DNA of 64,000 nt from Micromonospora pallida (GTDB lineage: Bacteria > Actinomycetota > Actinomycetes > Mycobacteriales > Micromonosporaceae), in contig NZ_FMHW01000002.1 of assembly GCF_900090325.1 (NCBI RefSeq), positions 6,387,001 to 6,451,000 on the forward strand. Direction: 5' to 3'. The notes under the pieces are model-generated. The model saw only the letters and a list, made by a program, of their open reading frames with translations, did not search any database and had not been told where the DNA came from. Positions 1-8,733 of this stretch are shown piece by piece. Every line of letters begins with the position of its first letter. Position 1 is the stretch's first letter. A program made the translations under genes and the position numbers.

Positions 1-509
1 GGCGCGTCGAGGAAGTCCAGTGCCGAGCGGGAGGGTGGGGTGTCCACCACGATCAGGTCCCACTCGCCCCGGGCGTGGAGCTGACCGAGCTTCTCCATTG
101 CCATGTACTCCTGCGTACCGGCGAAGGTCGAACTCATCGCCTGGTAGAAGGGGTTGGCGAAGATCTCCGCCGCCCTCGCCGGATCGGTGTGCTGGAGCAC
201 CACGTCGTCGAAGGTCCGCTTCATGTCCAGCATCATGGCGTGCAGCTCGCCGTCGCCGTCGATCCCCTTGACCCGGCGGGGCGTGTTGTCCAGCTCGGTC
301 AGGCCGAGGGACTGGGCGAGCCGGCGGGCCGGGTCGATGGTGAGCACCACCGTACGCCGGCCGTGATGTTCTGCGGCGCGCAGCGCGAGCGCGGCGGCGG
401 TGGTGGTCTTCCCCACCCCGCCCGCACCACAGCAGACGACGATCCGCACGCCGGGGTCGGCAAGGATCTGGTCGACGTCCAGCAGCGGCGCTGCGTCTTC
501 GGAAGGCAC
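1..509 (-). CDS. ArsA/GET3-like P-loop ATPase, 3' end outside the window
   Basis: This is the N-terminal part of an anion-transporting-ATPase (ArsA/GET3) family protein, a cytoplasmic SIMIBI-class P-loop NTPase. The chosen GTG start at 509 gives a deviant Walker [10 protein letters not shown], at residues 28-36, followed by the family segment [14 protein letters not shown] and, near the break, VVDTPPS. A TTG at 512 is an equally possible start. The C-terminus runs off the left edge. It lies 57 bases downstream of a second ArsA-like gene on the same strand. M. tuberculosis has the same pair (Rv3679/Rv3680) beside the RidA and metallo-hydrolase genes, so the two products probably act as a heterodimer. 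Their substrate is unknown, and arsenite export is unlikely without ars genes nearby. Confidence 0.88.
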   Translation of the reverse strand, partial: MPSEDAAPLLDVDQILADPGVRIVVCCGAGGVGKTTTAAALALRAAEHHGRRTVVLTIDPARRLAQSLGLTELDNTPRRVKGIDGDGELHAMMLDMKRTFDDVVLQHTDPARAAEIFANPFYQAMSSTFAGTQEYMAMEKLGQLHARGEWDLIVVDTPPSRSALDFLDA

Positions 510-566
510 CAATCGAGCGTATCGGGCTCGTGCGGCTCCCCGCGCCGTGCTGGCCCCAGGTGTGAG

Positions 567-1544
567 TCAGTCCGCCCGGACGAGCGCGGCGGCCAGGGTG
601 ACCAGGCCGTCCCGGTCCACCCCGGCCGGGAGCAGCGGCAGCTCGACCAGCGGCCGGCCGGCCTCGGCCAGCTCCGCGCGCAGCGTCTCCTCCAACTCCC
701 GCCGGACGGTCTGGTCGACCGCCTCCGCGTGCAGCCCGGCCACGGTGTCCCGGTCGGCCGGAAGCCCGGCGGCGAGCAGCCCACGGCGCAACTCGGCGTG
801 GCTGGTGGCTCGTCCGGCGGGCAGCGGTGGGCGGGTGCCGTTGACGATGATCCGCCCGACCGGGAAACCGAACGCGGTCAGCTCGGTGACCGCGTCCAGC
901 GTCTCCTGGACCGGCATCTCCTCGAGGAGGGTGACCACGTGCACCGCGGTCATCGGGGAGCGCAGCAGGGCGGCCACCCCCTCGCTCTGGGTCTTGATCG
1001 GCCCGACCTTCGCCAGCCTGGCGGTCTCCGCGGTCACGTTCAGGAACCGGCCGACCCGGCCGGTCGGCGGGGCGTCCAGCACCACCGCGTCGTACACCCG
1101 GCGCTGCCCGTCGGTACGGGTGGTCGCCTCCTTGACCTTGCCGGTCAGCAGGACGTCGCGTACGCCGGGGGCGATGGTGGAGGCGAAGTCGATCGCGCCC
1201 AGCTTGCGTAGTGCCCGGCCGGCGGCACCGAGCTTGTAGAACATGTCGAGGTACTCCAGCAGCGCCGCCTCGGCGTCCACCGCGAGTGCCCGGACCTCTC
1301 CGCCGCCCGGCGCGTCGGTCAGGTGCCGCTCCTCGTACGGCAACGGGTCGGTGCCGAAGAGCTGCGCGATGCCCTGCCGGCCCTCCACCTCGACCAGCAG
1401 CGTGCGCCGGCCACCGGCGGCCAGGGCCAGGGCCAGCGCCGCCGCGACGCTGGTCTTGCCTGTGCCGCCCTTGCCGGTCACCACATGGAGACGGGCCGGC
1501 CATCCGGGGCGGGCCGGCTCGACCGGCTGCTCAGCTGCTCGCAC
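567..1544 (-). CDS. ArsA-family ATPase
   Basis: A complete 325-residue ArsA/GET3-like ATPase. It has the deviant Walker A GKGGTGKTS at residues 24-32 with the signature lysine at 25, and a downstream VVLDAPPTGR segment typical of the switch II region. The start is a GTG. It is the upstream partner of the truncated ATPase gene at 1-509, and both are probably transcribed together. The family couples ATP hydrolysis to dimer closure around a client; in mycobacteria the paired proteins are cytoplasmic and have been linked to stress responses. No membrane segment or arsenite-binding cysteine cluster is visible, so a role in arsenic resistance is not supported. Family assignment is firm; client and function are unknown. 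Confidence 0.9.
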   Translation of the reverse strand: MRAAEQPVEPARPGWPARLHVVTGKGGTGKTSVAAALALALAAGGRRTLLVEVEGRQGIAQLFGTDPLPYEERHLTDAPGGGEVRALAVDAEAALLEYLDMFYKLGAAGRALRKLGAIDFASTIAPGVRDVLLTGKVKEATTRTDGQRRVYDAVVLDAPPTGRVGRFLNVTAETARLAKVGPIKTQSEGVAALLRSPMTAVHVVTLLEEMPVQETLDAVTELTAFGFPVGRIIVNGTRPPLPAGRATSHAELRRGLLAAGLPADRDTVAGLHAEAVDQTVRRELEETLRAELAEAGRPLVELPLLPAGVDRDGLVTLAAALVRAD

Positions 1545-1570
1545 CAGTCGAGCCTAACCAGCCTCCGGAC

Positions 1571-2386
1571 TCAGCCGACCTCGCAGACCCACCAGCCGGT
1601 GTCGCGGATTACGGTGAAGCGCAGCTCCTGATCGGCGGTCTTCTCGTCGGTGGTGGTCACGGTGAGCTTCGTGGAGACGGTGGCCCGCTCGTCGGTCTGG
1701 TCGTCCACCTTCGGCTCGGTCCACCGGAACCGGGGCGCCTCGTGCTCGGCGACGTACTTCTGCACCTCGGCCACCTTGGCGGCGATCTTCTCCTGGTCGC
1801 GGGACGAGGAGCAGGTCAGTTCGGAGGCCCGAACGGCGTTGCGGTCCTGGTAGACGGCGGTGAGGAACTCCTGCACCGCAGTGGTCGGCTCGGCCGCGCC
1901 CTCGCTGGGCCCGGTGTCGCGCAGCAGGAAGAAGGCGGCCGCGCCACCGCCGCCGCAGAGCAGCAGGGCGACCACCAGGGCGATCGAGGCGATCAGCAGG
2001 CCGCGCTTCTTCTTCGGGGCGGCCGGGTAACCGGGCGGGTACGGCCCGCCGGCCGGCGGGTACCCGGCTGCCGGATATCCGGGGGCCGGATACCCGGCAG
2101 CCGGTGGGTACCCCGGGACCGGCGGCGGATACCCACCGGGCGGCGGCACGGGCGCGCCGGACCCGGGCGGCGGCATGGGCGCGCCCGAAACCGGCGGCGG
2201 CACAGGTGCGCCGGAGACGGGCGGGACTCCCGGCGTGCCCGGCGGGTAGCCCGGTACGCCGCCCGGCTGCGGGGTCGGCCCGGGCGGGCCGTAGGCGTCG
2301 TGCGGGGCGGGGGACGGGACGCCGGGCTGCGGCTGGCCGGCGCCGAACGGCGGTGGGAACGGGCCACCCTGCGGCGGTTGGGTCAT
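1571..2386 (-). CDS. proline-rich, single-pass membrane protein with extracellular NTF2-like domain
   Basis: A 271-residue protein. Residues 1-124 are an extreme Pro/Gly/Tyr/Ala-rich tail with repeated GYPPAAGYPAPGYPA-like units. A KKKR stop-transfer motif at 125-128 precedes one membrane helix (about 129-151), and residues 165-271 form a soluble outer domain resembling DUF4878/NTF2-like lipoprotein domains, with two cysteines. I chose the ATG at 2386 because the proline-rich tail begins there. The same architecture recurs at 29524-30468 and, with a shorter tail, at 54182-54751. The gene is 26 bases upstream of the ArsA-like gene on the same strand, so co-transcription is possible. Function unknown; such tails often bind cytoplasmic partners or cell-envelope machinery. 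Confidence 0.75.
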   Translation of the reverse strand: MTQPPQGGPFPPPFGAGQPQPGVPSPAPHDAYGPPGPTPQPGGVPGYPPGTPGVPPVSGAPVPPPVSGAPMPPPGSGAPVPPPGGYPPPVPGYPPAAGYPAPGYPAAGYPPAGGPYPPGYPAAPKKKRGLLIASIALVVALLLCGGGGAAAFFLLRDTGPSEGAAEPTTAVQEFLTAVYQDRNAVRASELTCSSSRDQEKIAAKVAEVQKYVAEHEAPRFRWTEPKVDDQTDERATVSTKLTVTTTDEKTADQELRFTVIRDTGWWVCEVG

Positions 2387-2772
2387 CGTCTCCCCCGAAT
2401 GTCTGGTACGTGCGTCACCGGCGGCGGTGACGCTGGGACGGGCGGGCCGGGAGCGCCGACCCGCCCGTGAGGGTAGCGGTCGTCGGAGACGGGCGGGGGC
2501 CCGGTGCGGGCGCCCTGGCCGCCGCGCCCTGGTCGCCGCACCACCGAGCAGCGCGGTGATCGGCCGCCTACCGGTCGGGTAGCCGGTGGGGGTATCTGTT
2601 ACCGGACGGTAGAGCTGTCGCATATATGACTTTCCGTGATGATCTGAGCGCGCCCGGTTGCCGATGTCGGGTTTCGACCCTACGTTCGGGCCCGGCGCGG
2701 GGGAACGGGCCGGGCAACGACGTCCGCTCCGCACGGCAGATCGGATCAGGTACGACGCCTGGAGGCGGTTGC
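2387..2772. other. 386-bp intergenic region between divergent genes
   Basis: No credible gene is seen here. The region separates the proline-rich membrane protein (minus) from the hypothetical gene at 2773 (plus) and must carry both promoters. It turns less GC-rich around 2590-2650, where an inverted repeat TACCG-GA-CGGTA lies at 2600-2611. An ATG at 2626 is in frame with the gene at 2773, but the 49 extra residues look non-conserved, and the later ATG has the better ribosome-binding site. Confidence 0.5.
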
Positions 2773-3249
2773 ATGCGCGACGCGGAGAACACTCCCCGCA
2801 CCCAGTTTCCCGACGGCGAGCGGAGGCCCGCGCGCCGGGGAGAGGCCGGCGAGCCGGCGGGGGCGTCCCCCTGCAACGAGCGTCCGTACCGCCGATCGCC
2901 GGACCAGGTCGAACCGCCGCGCCTGCGGATCCGGTCGGCCGACCGAGGCCGGGAGGACGACGAGCCGGGCTACGTGATCCACCTGCCGGTCCGGGTGGTG
3001 GATCTCGCGGCGGCCACCAGACTGGCCGGTCGGGTCGCCGACTCCCTCGGCTTCCTGCTCGAGCTGGACGCCGGGGAGACCACCGTCTCCACCGCCGACG
3101 ACCAGAACAACCGGCACCGGGTCTTCTGCGACCTGCTCCTGCCCGACCGGTCGCGGTGCCCCCAGCGCTACGGGCACCCCGGCCCCTGCGGGGAGACGCC
3201 GGTGATCCCCGAGCCGCGTCCCGTGCCCCGGCCGTCCACCGGGCCGTAG
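2773..3249 (+). CDS. hypothetical protein, 158 aa
   Basis: I do not recognise this family. The ATG at 2773 is preceded by GGAGGCGG at 2761-2768, a good ribosome-binding site. The first 65 residues are charged and proline-rich. The remainder (about 66-140) looks folded: a strand-helix segment GYVIHLPVRVVDLAAATRL, a DQNNRHRVFCDLLL segment, then CPQRYGHPGPCG with two cysteines, and a Pro-rich tail. There is no signal peptide or membrane helix, so it is probably cytoplasmic. It sits 45 bases before the DUF4177 gene and could be the first gene of that run. Coding character (GC-rich third positions, codon-consistent frame) is good; function is unknown. Confidence 0.65.
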   Translation: MRDAENTPRTQFPDGERRPARRGEAGEPAGASPCNERPYRRSPDQVEPPRLRIRSADRGREDDEPGYVIHLPVRVVDLAAATRLAGRVADSLGFLLELDAGETTVSTADDQNNRHRVFCDLLLPDRSRCPQRYGHPGPCGETPVIPEPRPVPRPSTGP

Positions 3250-3294
3250 GCTGTCGGCGAACATCCACGTCACGACAACGGGAGCCCGGCAACG

Positions 3295-3450
3295 ATGCAG
3301 AAGTGGGAGTACGCCACCGTCCCGCTGCTGGTCCACGCGACCAAGCAGATTCTCGACAACTGGGGCGAGGACGGTTGGGAACTCGTCTCGGTGATCCCGG
3401 GACCGAACCCGGAGCAGCTCGTCGCCTACCTGAAGCGGCCCAAGGCATGA
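3295..3450 (+). CDS. DUF4177 family small protein
   Basis: A 51-residue protein with the family hallmarks: an opening KWEYATVPLLVH strand and a central NWGEDGWELVSVIPG turn, then AYLKRPK at the end. DUF4177 proteins are small alpha/beta domains of unknown function. The ATG at 3295 is preceded by a GGGAG ribosome-binding site at 3281-3285, and the stop overlaps the next gene's start by four bases (ATGA), so it is translationally coupled to the RidA gene. The same pair occurs as Rv3678A-Rv3678c in M. tuberculosis, which supports this being a real gene despite its length. Confidence 0.88.
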   Translation: MQKWEYATVPLLVHATKQILDNWGEDGWELVSVIPGPNPEQLVAYLKRPKA

Positions 3451-3902
3451 GCCCCGCCGCCAAGCTCGCCGAGCTGGGGCTGACGTTGCCCAAGGTCGTT
3501 CCGCCGGTGGCCAGCTACGTGCCGGCGGTGCAGTCCGGGCAGACCGTCTACGTCTCCGGGCAGCTTCCGATGGCCGAGGGGAAGCTCCTCGCCACCGGGA
3601 AGGTCGGCGCGGACGTCTCCGCCGAGCAGGCGAAGGACCTCGCCCAGCGCTGCGCGCTGAACGCGCTCGCCGCGATCGACGCGCTGGTCGGCCTGGAGAA
3701 CGTGGTCAAGGTGGTGAAGCTGACCGGCTTCGTCGCCTCGGCGCCCGGCTTCACCGGCCAGCCCGGCGTGATCAACGGCGCCTCCGACCTGTTCGGCGCG
3801 GTCTTCGGTGAGGCCGGCCGGCACGCCCGCAGCGCGGTCGGCGTGGCGGAGCTGCCGCTGGACGCCCCGGTCGAGGTCGAGGTCATCGTCGAGGTCGGCT
3901 GA
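3447..3902 (+). CDS. RidA (YjgF/YER057c/UK114) family protein
   Basis: A 151-residue protein of the RidA superfamily, cytoplasmic trimers that in the best-studied members hydrolyse reactive enamine/imine intermediates from PLP enzymes. The core shows GQTVYVSGQLPM near residues 32-43, an EQAKDLAQRCALNALAAIDAL helix, VVKVVKLTGFVAS and a C-terminal VAELPLDAPVEVEVIVEVG strand pair. The usual catalytic arginine of the RidA subclass (in an R-C-T/S context near the C-terminus) is not obvious here, so this may belong to an Rid subgroup without imine deaminase activity. Its ATG overlaps the stop of the DUF4177 gene by four bases. Family certain, chemistry uncertain. Confidence 0.88.
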   Translation: MSPAAKLAELGLTLPKVVPPVASYVPAVQSGQTVYVSGQLPMAEGKLLATGKVGADVSAEQAKDLAQRCALNALAAIDALVGLENVVKVVKLTGFVASAPGFTGQPGVINGASDLFGAVFGEAGRHARSAVGVAELPLDAPVEVEVIVEVG

Positions 3903-4016
3903 CCGACCGTACGTGGCACGGTTCCACCCGATCGGGGTGGAGCCGTGCCGTACTCCCGGTCGGTTCCGCGCTTCAAGATCGCGAGTAGCGGCCGGTCGGG
4001 TCGTACGATCGCAGCC

Positions 4017-4853
4017 ATGACGGGGCACCTGACGACGCCAGCGGCCGCGCTGGCGGATTCGCTGCCGGAGTGGGTGACGCTGCTACGCGCGCCGAACCCC
4101 GGCCCGATGACCCTCGACGGCACCAACACCTGGCTGCTGCGCGCCCCCGGGCGGGACGAGACGATCGTGGTCGACCCGGGCCCCGCCGACGAGGCGCACC
4201 TGGCCCGGATCGCTGCCCACGCGCCGATCGGGTTCGTGCTGATCACCCACGGGCACCCGGACCACACCGACGGCTCCCGCCGCCTGGCCGAGCTGCTCGG
4301 CGGGGTTCCGGTGCTCGCCGCCGACCCGGCGCACACCGTCGACGCCGAGCCCCTCACCGAATCCCGGGAGCTGCTCAACGGGTTCGGCTTCCTCGTCGAC
4401 CTGCTGCCCTCCCCCGGACACACCGGCGACTCGGTCTGCTTCCTCGTCGACCACGAGGGCGAGCAGGTGGTCCTCACCGGGGACACCATCCTCGGCCGGG
4501 GCACCACCGTGGTCGCCCACCCCGACGGCAACCTCGGCGACTACCTGGGCAGCCTGGGCCGGCTGTCGGCGTACCGGGGGATCGTCGCCCTGCCGGGGCA
4601 CGGCCCGGCGCTGGCCGACTGCGGCGTGGCGGCCGACTACTACCTGGCCCACCGGCGGGCCCGGCTCGACCAGGTCCGGGCGGCGGTCGCCGCCGGGGAC
4701 ACCACCGCCGCCGAGGTCGTCGCCCGGGTGTACACCGACGTGGACCGCTCGCTGTGGTGGGCGGCCGAGTGGTCGGTCCGGGCCCAGCTGGAGTACCTGG
4801 GCGTGCCGCCCCGGGAATCCAGCGCCGGAGAAGCGCGGTTGGACCAGCCGTGA
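4017..4853 (+). CDS. MBL-fold metallo-hydrolase (LACTB2-like)
   Basis: A 278-residue metallo-beta-lactamase-fold hydrolase. The metal-binding THGHPDH motif follows a TWLLRAPG...VVDPGP entry region, and the later SPGHTGDSVCF, LTGDT and LPGHGP segments supply the remaining histidine and aspartate ligands. A winged-helix-like tail with the AQLEYLG segment is typical of LACTB2-type enzymes, many of which are nucleases. The ATG at 4017 is preferred over upstream alternatives because conservation begins there. The M. tuberculosis counterpart by gene order is Rv3677c. Its stop overlaps the GTG of the cyclase gene by four bases (GTGA), so the two are translationally coupled here. Substrate not determined. 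Confidence 0.88.
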   Translation: MTGHLTTPAAALADSLPEWVTLLRAPNPGPMTLDGTNTWLLRAPGRDETIVVDPGPADEAHLARIAAHAPIGFVLITHGHPDHTDGSRRLAELLGGVPVLAADPAHTVDAEPLTESRELLNGFGFLVDLLPSPGHTGDSVCFLVDHEGEQVVLTGDTILGRGTTVVAHPDGNLGDYLGSLGRLSAYRGIVALPGHGPALADCGVAADYYLAHRRARLDQVRAAVAAGDTTAAEVVARVYTDVDRSLWWAAEWSVRAQLEYLGVPPRESSAGEARLDQP

Positions 4854-7800
4854 CCTGCCCGGTGTGTGGAACCGTCGCCGTGCCCGGTGCCCGGTTCTGC
4901 CACAACTGCGGCGCCGCGCTGCCGGCCGCCGCGACCCTGCCGGCGGCCGAACGCCGGGTCGTCACCGTGCTCTTCGGCGACCTCTCCGACTTCACCTCCT
5001 GGTCGGAGGACCTCGACCCGGAGCGGGTCGGCGCGGTCACCGACCGGGTGCTCGCCGCGCTCGCCGGGGCGGTGAAGACCTTCGGCGGCCACGTCGACAA
5101 GCTGACCGGCGACGGCATCATGGCGGTCTTCGGCGCGCCGGTCGCCCACGAGGACGACGCCGAGCGGGCCGTGCGGGCCGCGCTCTCCATGCAGCGGGCG
5201 GTCCGTCGGGTGCTCGACGACGAGCGCGGCGGTGGCGCTCCGCTCGGGCTGCGGGTCGGGCTGAACACCGGAGACGTGATCGCCGGCATCCAGGCCGCCA
5301 TCGAGTACACGGTCATCGGCGACACGGTGAACACCGCCGCCCGGCTGGCCGACGCCGCCGCCGTCGGCGCGGTGTACGCGGGGGCGCGGACCGCCGCCGC
5401 CACCCGGCACGTCGCCTCCTGGCGGGCGCTGCGTCCGTTGCGGCTCAAGGGCAAGCGCGAGCCGGTCGAGGCGTACGAGTCGCTCGGGCTCCTGGACGCG
5501 CCGGGCACCCGGTCCGGGCTCGGGGACGAGGCCCCGTTCGTCGGCCGGGAGACCGAGGTCGGCCGGGTCGCCGGCCGTCTCGCCGAGGTGGTGGACCGCG
5601 GTGAGCCGGGGGTGCTGCTGATGACCGCCGAGGCGGGGATCGGCAAGTCCCGGCTCGCCGCCGAGGTGGAACGCCTTGCCGCCGGGTACGACGTCGGCCC
5701 CGGCCGGTTCGCCGCGCACACCGGTGCCCGGGTGCTCTCGGTCCGCTGCGCGGCCTTCGGTGAACGCCGCCGGCTCGCGCCCCTCGCCGACCTGGTCCGG
5801 GCCGCGGTGGGCCTGCCCGGCGACGCCTCGACCGCGGTGACCCGGTCGGCCGTGGAGGAACGGCTGCGCCGGCTCGAACAGCGACTCGCCCGGGTGCAGC
5901 CGGTGCCGCCGCCGCTCGCCACCGAACAGTTGCTGGCCCTGCTCGGCTACGTCGACCTGCCCGCCCCGCACGGCGGCCCGGCCGACGACGCCGAGTGGAA
6001 CGCGAACAGCCCGCCGCCGGACACCGAGGCGGTGCCGACCGCAGTGGCGGGGCTGCTCAGCGGACTCGCCGCCGAGGTGCCCCTGGTGGTGGTCGTCGAC
6101 GATCTGCACGACGCCACCGGGGAGACCATCCAGGCCCTCGGGGTGGCCCTGTCCCGGTTGACCGGACCGGTGCTGGTGCTGTTGCTGGGCCGTCCCGAAC
6201 TGGTCCGGACGGCCGGCGCGCTGACCCGGCTCTCCGAGGCCGAGGTGCACGTGCTGCCGCCGCTGCGTGGCGCGGACGCCTCCCGGTTGCTCACCACCTA
6301 CCTCGGGGGCGGGAAGCTGCCCCAGGCCGACACCGACCGGCTGCTCGCCACCGCCCAGGGCAACCCGTTCTACCTCGCCGAACTGGTGACCCTGCTGATG
6401 GAGCGGGGCGCGCTGACCGCCGGGGCGGACCGGGACGGCAGCGGCGTGGCGATCTGGCGACTGGTTCCGGGCTCGCTCGGCAGCCGGCTGCTCTCCCGCG
6501 ACCTCGCCGCCGTGCTGGCCGCCCGGATCGACGCGCTCCCGCCCGAGGCCCGCTCGGTGCTGCGGGACGCTGCCGTGGTCGGCGACACCGTGCCCGCCGG
6601 CACCCTGGAGGCGTTGCGCGAGCGGCGCACCGGGCACGACGGCCGACCGGCTGCCGTGGTCGCGGTCGAGCTGGAGCGGGCCGTGGAGGAGCTGCTGCAA
6701 CGCCGGATGCTGCACCGCACCCGGACCGGCTACACGTTCGCCACGCCGCTGATGCGGGAGGCCGCCTACGCCGGAGTCAGCAAGGCGGACCTGGCCGACC
6801 GGCACGCCGCCCTGGCCCGCTGGGCCGCGCTGACCGACCCCGGTGGCGCGCCGGTGCCGCCGGGCGGGTTCACCGACGCCGCCCGGGACGAGTTCGTCGC
6901 CGAGCACGCCGAGCGGGCCACCGCGCTCGCCGACGCCGTCGGCCTCCGTCCGGACACGTCGGCCCGTACGGTGGCCCCGCTGGGCGTGGCCGCGCTGGAC
7001 CGGGCCGCCCGCCGCTCGCTCGCCGCCGGGGAGCCGGCGCTCGCCGTCGAGTACGCCGAACGCGCCGCCGAGCTGGCCCGGGACGGGCTGCCGGTCACCG
7101 CGCGGGTGGCGCACGCCCGCGCCCTGCTCCAGGTCGGCCGGGCCGCCGACGCGCTCGCCTTCGCCGAGAAGATCGCCGCCAACGCCACCGACGACGGCGC
7201 GACCCGGGCCAACGCCCTGCTGCTCGCCGGGCAGGCGTACCAGAACCTCGGCGACCTGGGCCGGGCGGTGGCGAGCTGGCAGGAGGCGTTGCAGGTGGCC
7301 GCCGCCGCCGAGTTGCCCACGCTGCGGGCCTCGGCGATGCGCCGACTCGGCATGGCCGACTTCGTCAGTGGACGGCTGGGCCAGGCCAGCAGCCGGCTCG
7401 CCGCCGCGTACCAGGTCAGCCTCGCCGTCCGGGACCCACGCGGACAGGCGTGGTCGTTGCAGAACCTGGCCTGGGTGACCACCACCCGGGGCGACTTCAC
7501 CGGCACCGACGCGGTGCTCGGTCGGGCTGCCCGGCTCTTCGCCGAGCTGAAGGACCCGTACGGGCGGGCCTGGCTGCGCGGGACGACCGCGTTCGCCCGG
7601 CTGCTCGCCGGCCGGCTGGGTGAGGCGTACCGGCTGGCGCAGATCTTCCTGCCGTTCGGCGAGCGGATCGGCGAGGCGTGGGCGGTCGGGACGCTGCGGG
7701 CGGTCGAGGCGTACGCCGCCGCGGAACTGGGCGAGCTGGCCGAGGCGGACCGCTCGGCCCGGCGCGCGTACCGGGAGTTCGTCGCCGCCTCGGACGACTG

Positions 7801-8566
7801 GGGGCGGGGCTTCGCCCTGGTGGTGCGGGGCGCGATCGCCCGGGGGCTGGGCGAGCCGGAGCACGCGGCGGACCTGCTCACCGACGCGCTCGACCACGCC
7901 GCTCGGACCGCCCACCCGCTGCTCACCGGGATGGCCGGCACGTTGCGTGGCTTCGTCGCGCTGGACCTGGGCGACGGGGCGGCGGCCGAAGGGTACGCGC
8001 GCGAGGTGCTCGCCGCCGTGGAGCCGCACAATCCGCAGGCGCCGGCGCAGGTGGCCCCCCGGGTGCTGCTGGCGATGGCCCGGCTCGCCGCCGGTGACCC
8101 GACCACCGCGGTGGGGCTGCTCGCCCCGGTCGCGACCGCCGCCGGCAACACGGCGCTGCTTTTCTCCCGCCGCCAGACCCTGGCCCGGTACGCCTCGGCG
8201 CTGCTCGCTCTCGGGCAGCACGAACAGGCGCTGGACTGGGCCCGCCGGGCGGTCGCCGTACCGGCCGAGGACGTCCGCAGCCAGGTGGTCGCGGCGCTGG
8301 TGCTGGCCGAGACGTCGAGCGCGTGCGGTCGGCCGGTCGAGGCGTTGGCCGCCGCTGAGGAGGCGGTACGGCTGGCGTACGCGACGGAGCAGCGCAGCGA
8401 GCGGGCCGACGCGGAGGCGTTGCGGGCCCGGCTGCTCGGCCCGGGTGCCCCGGCCACCCCGCTGCCGGCGACGGTGGCGGCGACGGGGGACGCGGACCCG
8501 AGGGGTTCGGCGGATTCGGCGGGATCTGTCGATTCCGCTGATGCCGGGACGCGCCGAAACGGATAG
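4850..8566 (+). CDS. adenylate/guanylate cyclase - AAA ATPase - TPR signalling protein
   Basis: A 1,238-residue multidomain regulator. Residues 3-20 form a zinc ribbon (C3, C6, C17, C20). Residues 35-215 are a class III nucleotide cyclase: metal aspartates D44 (FGDLSDFT) and D88 (LTGDG), purine-site residues K84 and T154, and transition-state residues N161 and R165, so it looks catalytically competent. A FVGRE-type AAA module starts near 230, with Walker A AEAGIGKS at 260-267. The C-terminal half is alpha-helical TPR-like repeats, ending in an Ala/Ser/Asp-rich tail. The GTG start overlaps the upstream stop. It probably makes cAMP under control of ligand or protein binding to the ATPase/TPR part. 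A Crp/Fnr-type gene lies 14 kb downstream and could be a receptor. Confidence 0.88.
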   Translation: MTCPVCGTVAVPGARFCHNCGAALPAAATLPAAERRVVTVLFGDLSDFTSWSEDLDPERVGAVTDRVLAALAGAVKTFGGHVDKLTGDGIMAVFGAPVAHEDDAERAVRAALSMQRAVRRVLDDERGGGAPLGLRVGLNTGDVIAGIQAAIEYTVIGDTVNTAARLADAAAVGAVYAGARTAAATRHVASWRALRPLRLKGKREPVEAYESLGLLDAPGTRSGLGDEAPFVGRETEVGRVAGRLAEVVDRGEPGVLLMTAEAGIGKSRLAAEVERLAAGYDVGPGRFAAHTGARVLSVRCAAFGERRRLAPLADLVRAAVGLPGDASTAVTRSAVEERLRRLEQRLARVQPVPPPLATEQLLALLGYVDLPAPHGGPADDAEWNANSPPPDTEAVPTAVAGLLSGLAAEVPLVVVVDDLHDATGETIQALGVALSRLTGPVLVLLLGRPELVRTAGALTRLSEAEVHVLPPLRGADASRLLTTYLGGGKLPQADTDRLLATAQGNPFYLAELVTLLMERGALTAGADRDGSGVAIWRLVPGSLGSRLLSRDLAAVLAARIDALPPEARSVLRDAAVVGDTVPAGTLEALRERRTGHDGRPAAVVAVELERAVEELLQRRMLHRTRTGYTFATPLMREAAYAGVSKADLADRHAALARWAALTDPGGAPVPPGGFTDAARDEFVAEHAERATALADAVGLRPDTSARTVAPLGVAALDRAARRSLAAGEPALAVEYAERAAELARDGLPVTARVAHARALLQVGRAADALAFAEKIAANATDDGATRANALLLAGQAYQNLGDLGRAVASWQEALQVAAAAELPTLRASAMRRLGMADFVSGRLGQASSRLAAAYQVSLAVRDPRGQAWSLQNLAWVTTTRGDFTGTDAVLGRAARLFAELKDPYGRAWLRGTTAFARLLAGRLGEAYRLAQIFLPFGERIGEAWAVGTLRAVEAYAAAELGELAEADRSARRAYREFVAASDDWGRGFALVVRGAIARGLGEPEHAADLLTDALDHAARTAHPLLTGMAGTLRGFVALDLGDGAAAEGYAREVLAAVEPHNPQAPAQVAPRVLLAMARLAAGDPTTAVGLLAPVATAAGNTALLFSRRQTLARYASALLALGQHEQALDWARRAVAVPAEDVRSQVVAALVLAETSSACGRPVEALAAAEEAVRLAYATEQRSERADAEALRARLLGPGAPATPLPATVAATGDADPRGSADSAGSVDSADAGTRRNG

Positions 8567-8625
8567 CGTTGGGGGCCACAGCGGTGGTCCACGGTGACGG
8601 CCGCGTCCCAGGGGAGGGGACCGTC

Positions 8626-8703
8626 ATGAGGCTGCCGCGTGCCGCCGTCGGGCCGGACGTCGTCGGTGCCTCGTCTGCGCTGGTCGCCGGTGCGGGGCAC
8701 TGA
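8626..8703 (+). CDS. possible 25-aa leader peptide upstream of the kinase gene
   Basis: A short open frame starting with ATG at 8626, preceded by a strong purine-rich ribosome-binding site (GGGGAGGGGA, 8611-8620). It encodes 25 residues beginning MRLPRAAVGPDVVG and ending VAGAGH, and stops 30 bases before the kinase start. The peptide is not obviously a signal or attenuator sequence, and I do not recognise it. The good ribosome-binding site is the main support; conservation in relatives is untested. Confidence 0.25.
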   Translation: MRLPRAAVGPDVVGASSALVAGAGH

Positions 8704-8733
8704 GCCGCCGGGTGAGTTGGGTATTTTCGAGCT

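Noticed and set aside
1..1544. Arsenic-resistance role for the ArsA-like pair
   Set aside because: No arsB, arsC or arsR genes, and no arsenite-binding cysteine cluster; the pair fits the conserved mycobacterial ATPase pair instead.
4070..4849. Extension of the cyclase gene 260 codons upstream
   Set aside because: The extra sequence is Arg/Pro/Gly-rich frame-shadow of the metallo-hydrolase gene; the GTG at 4850 precedes a clear zinc ribbon and overlaps the stop.
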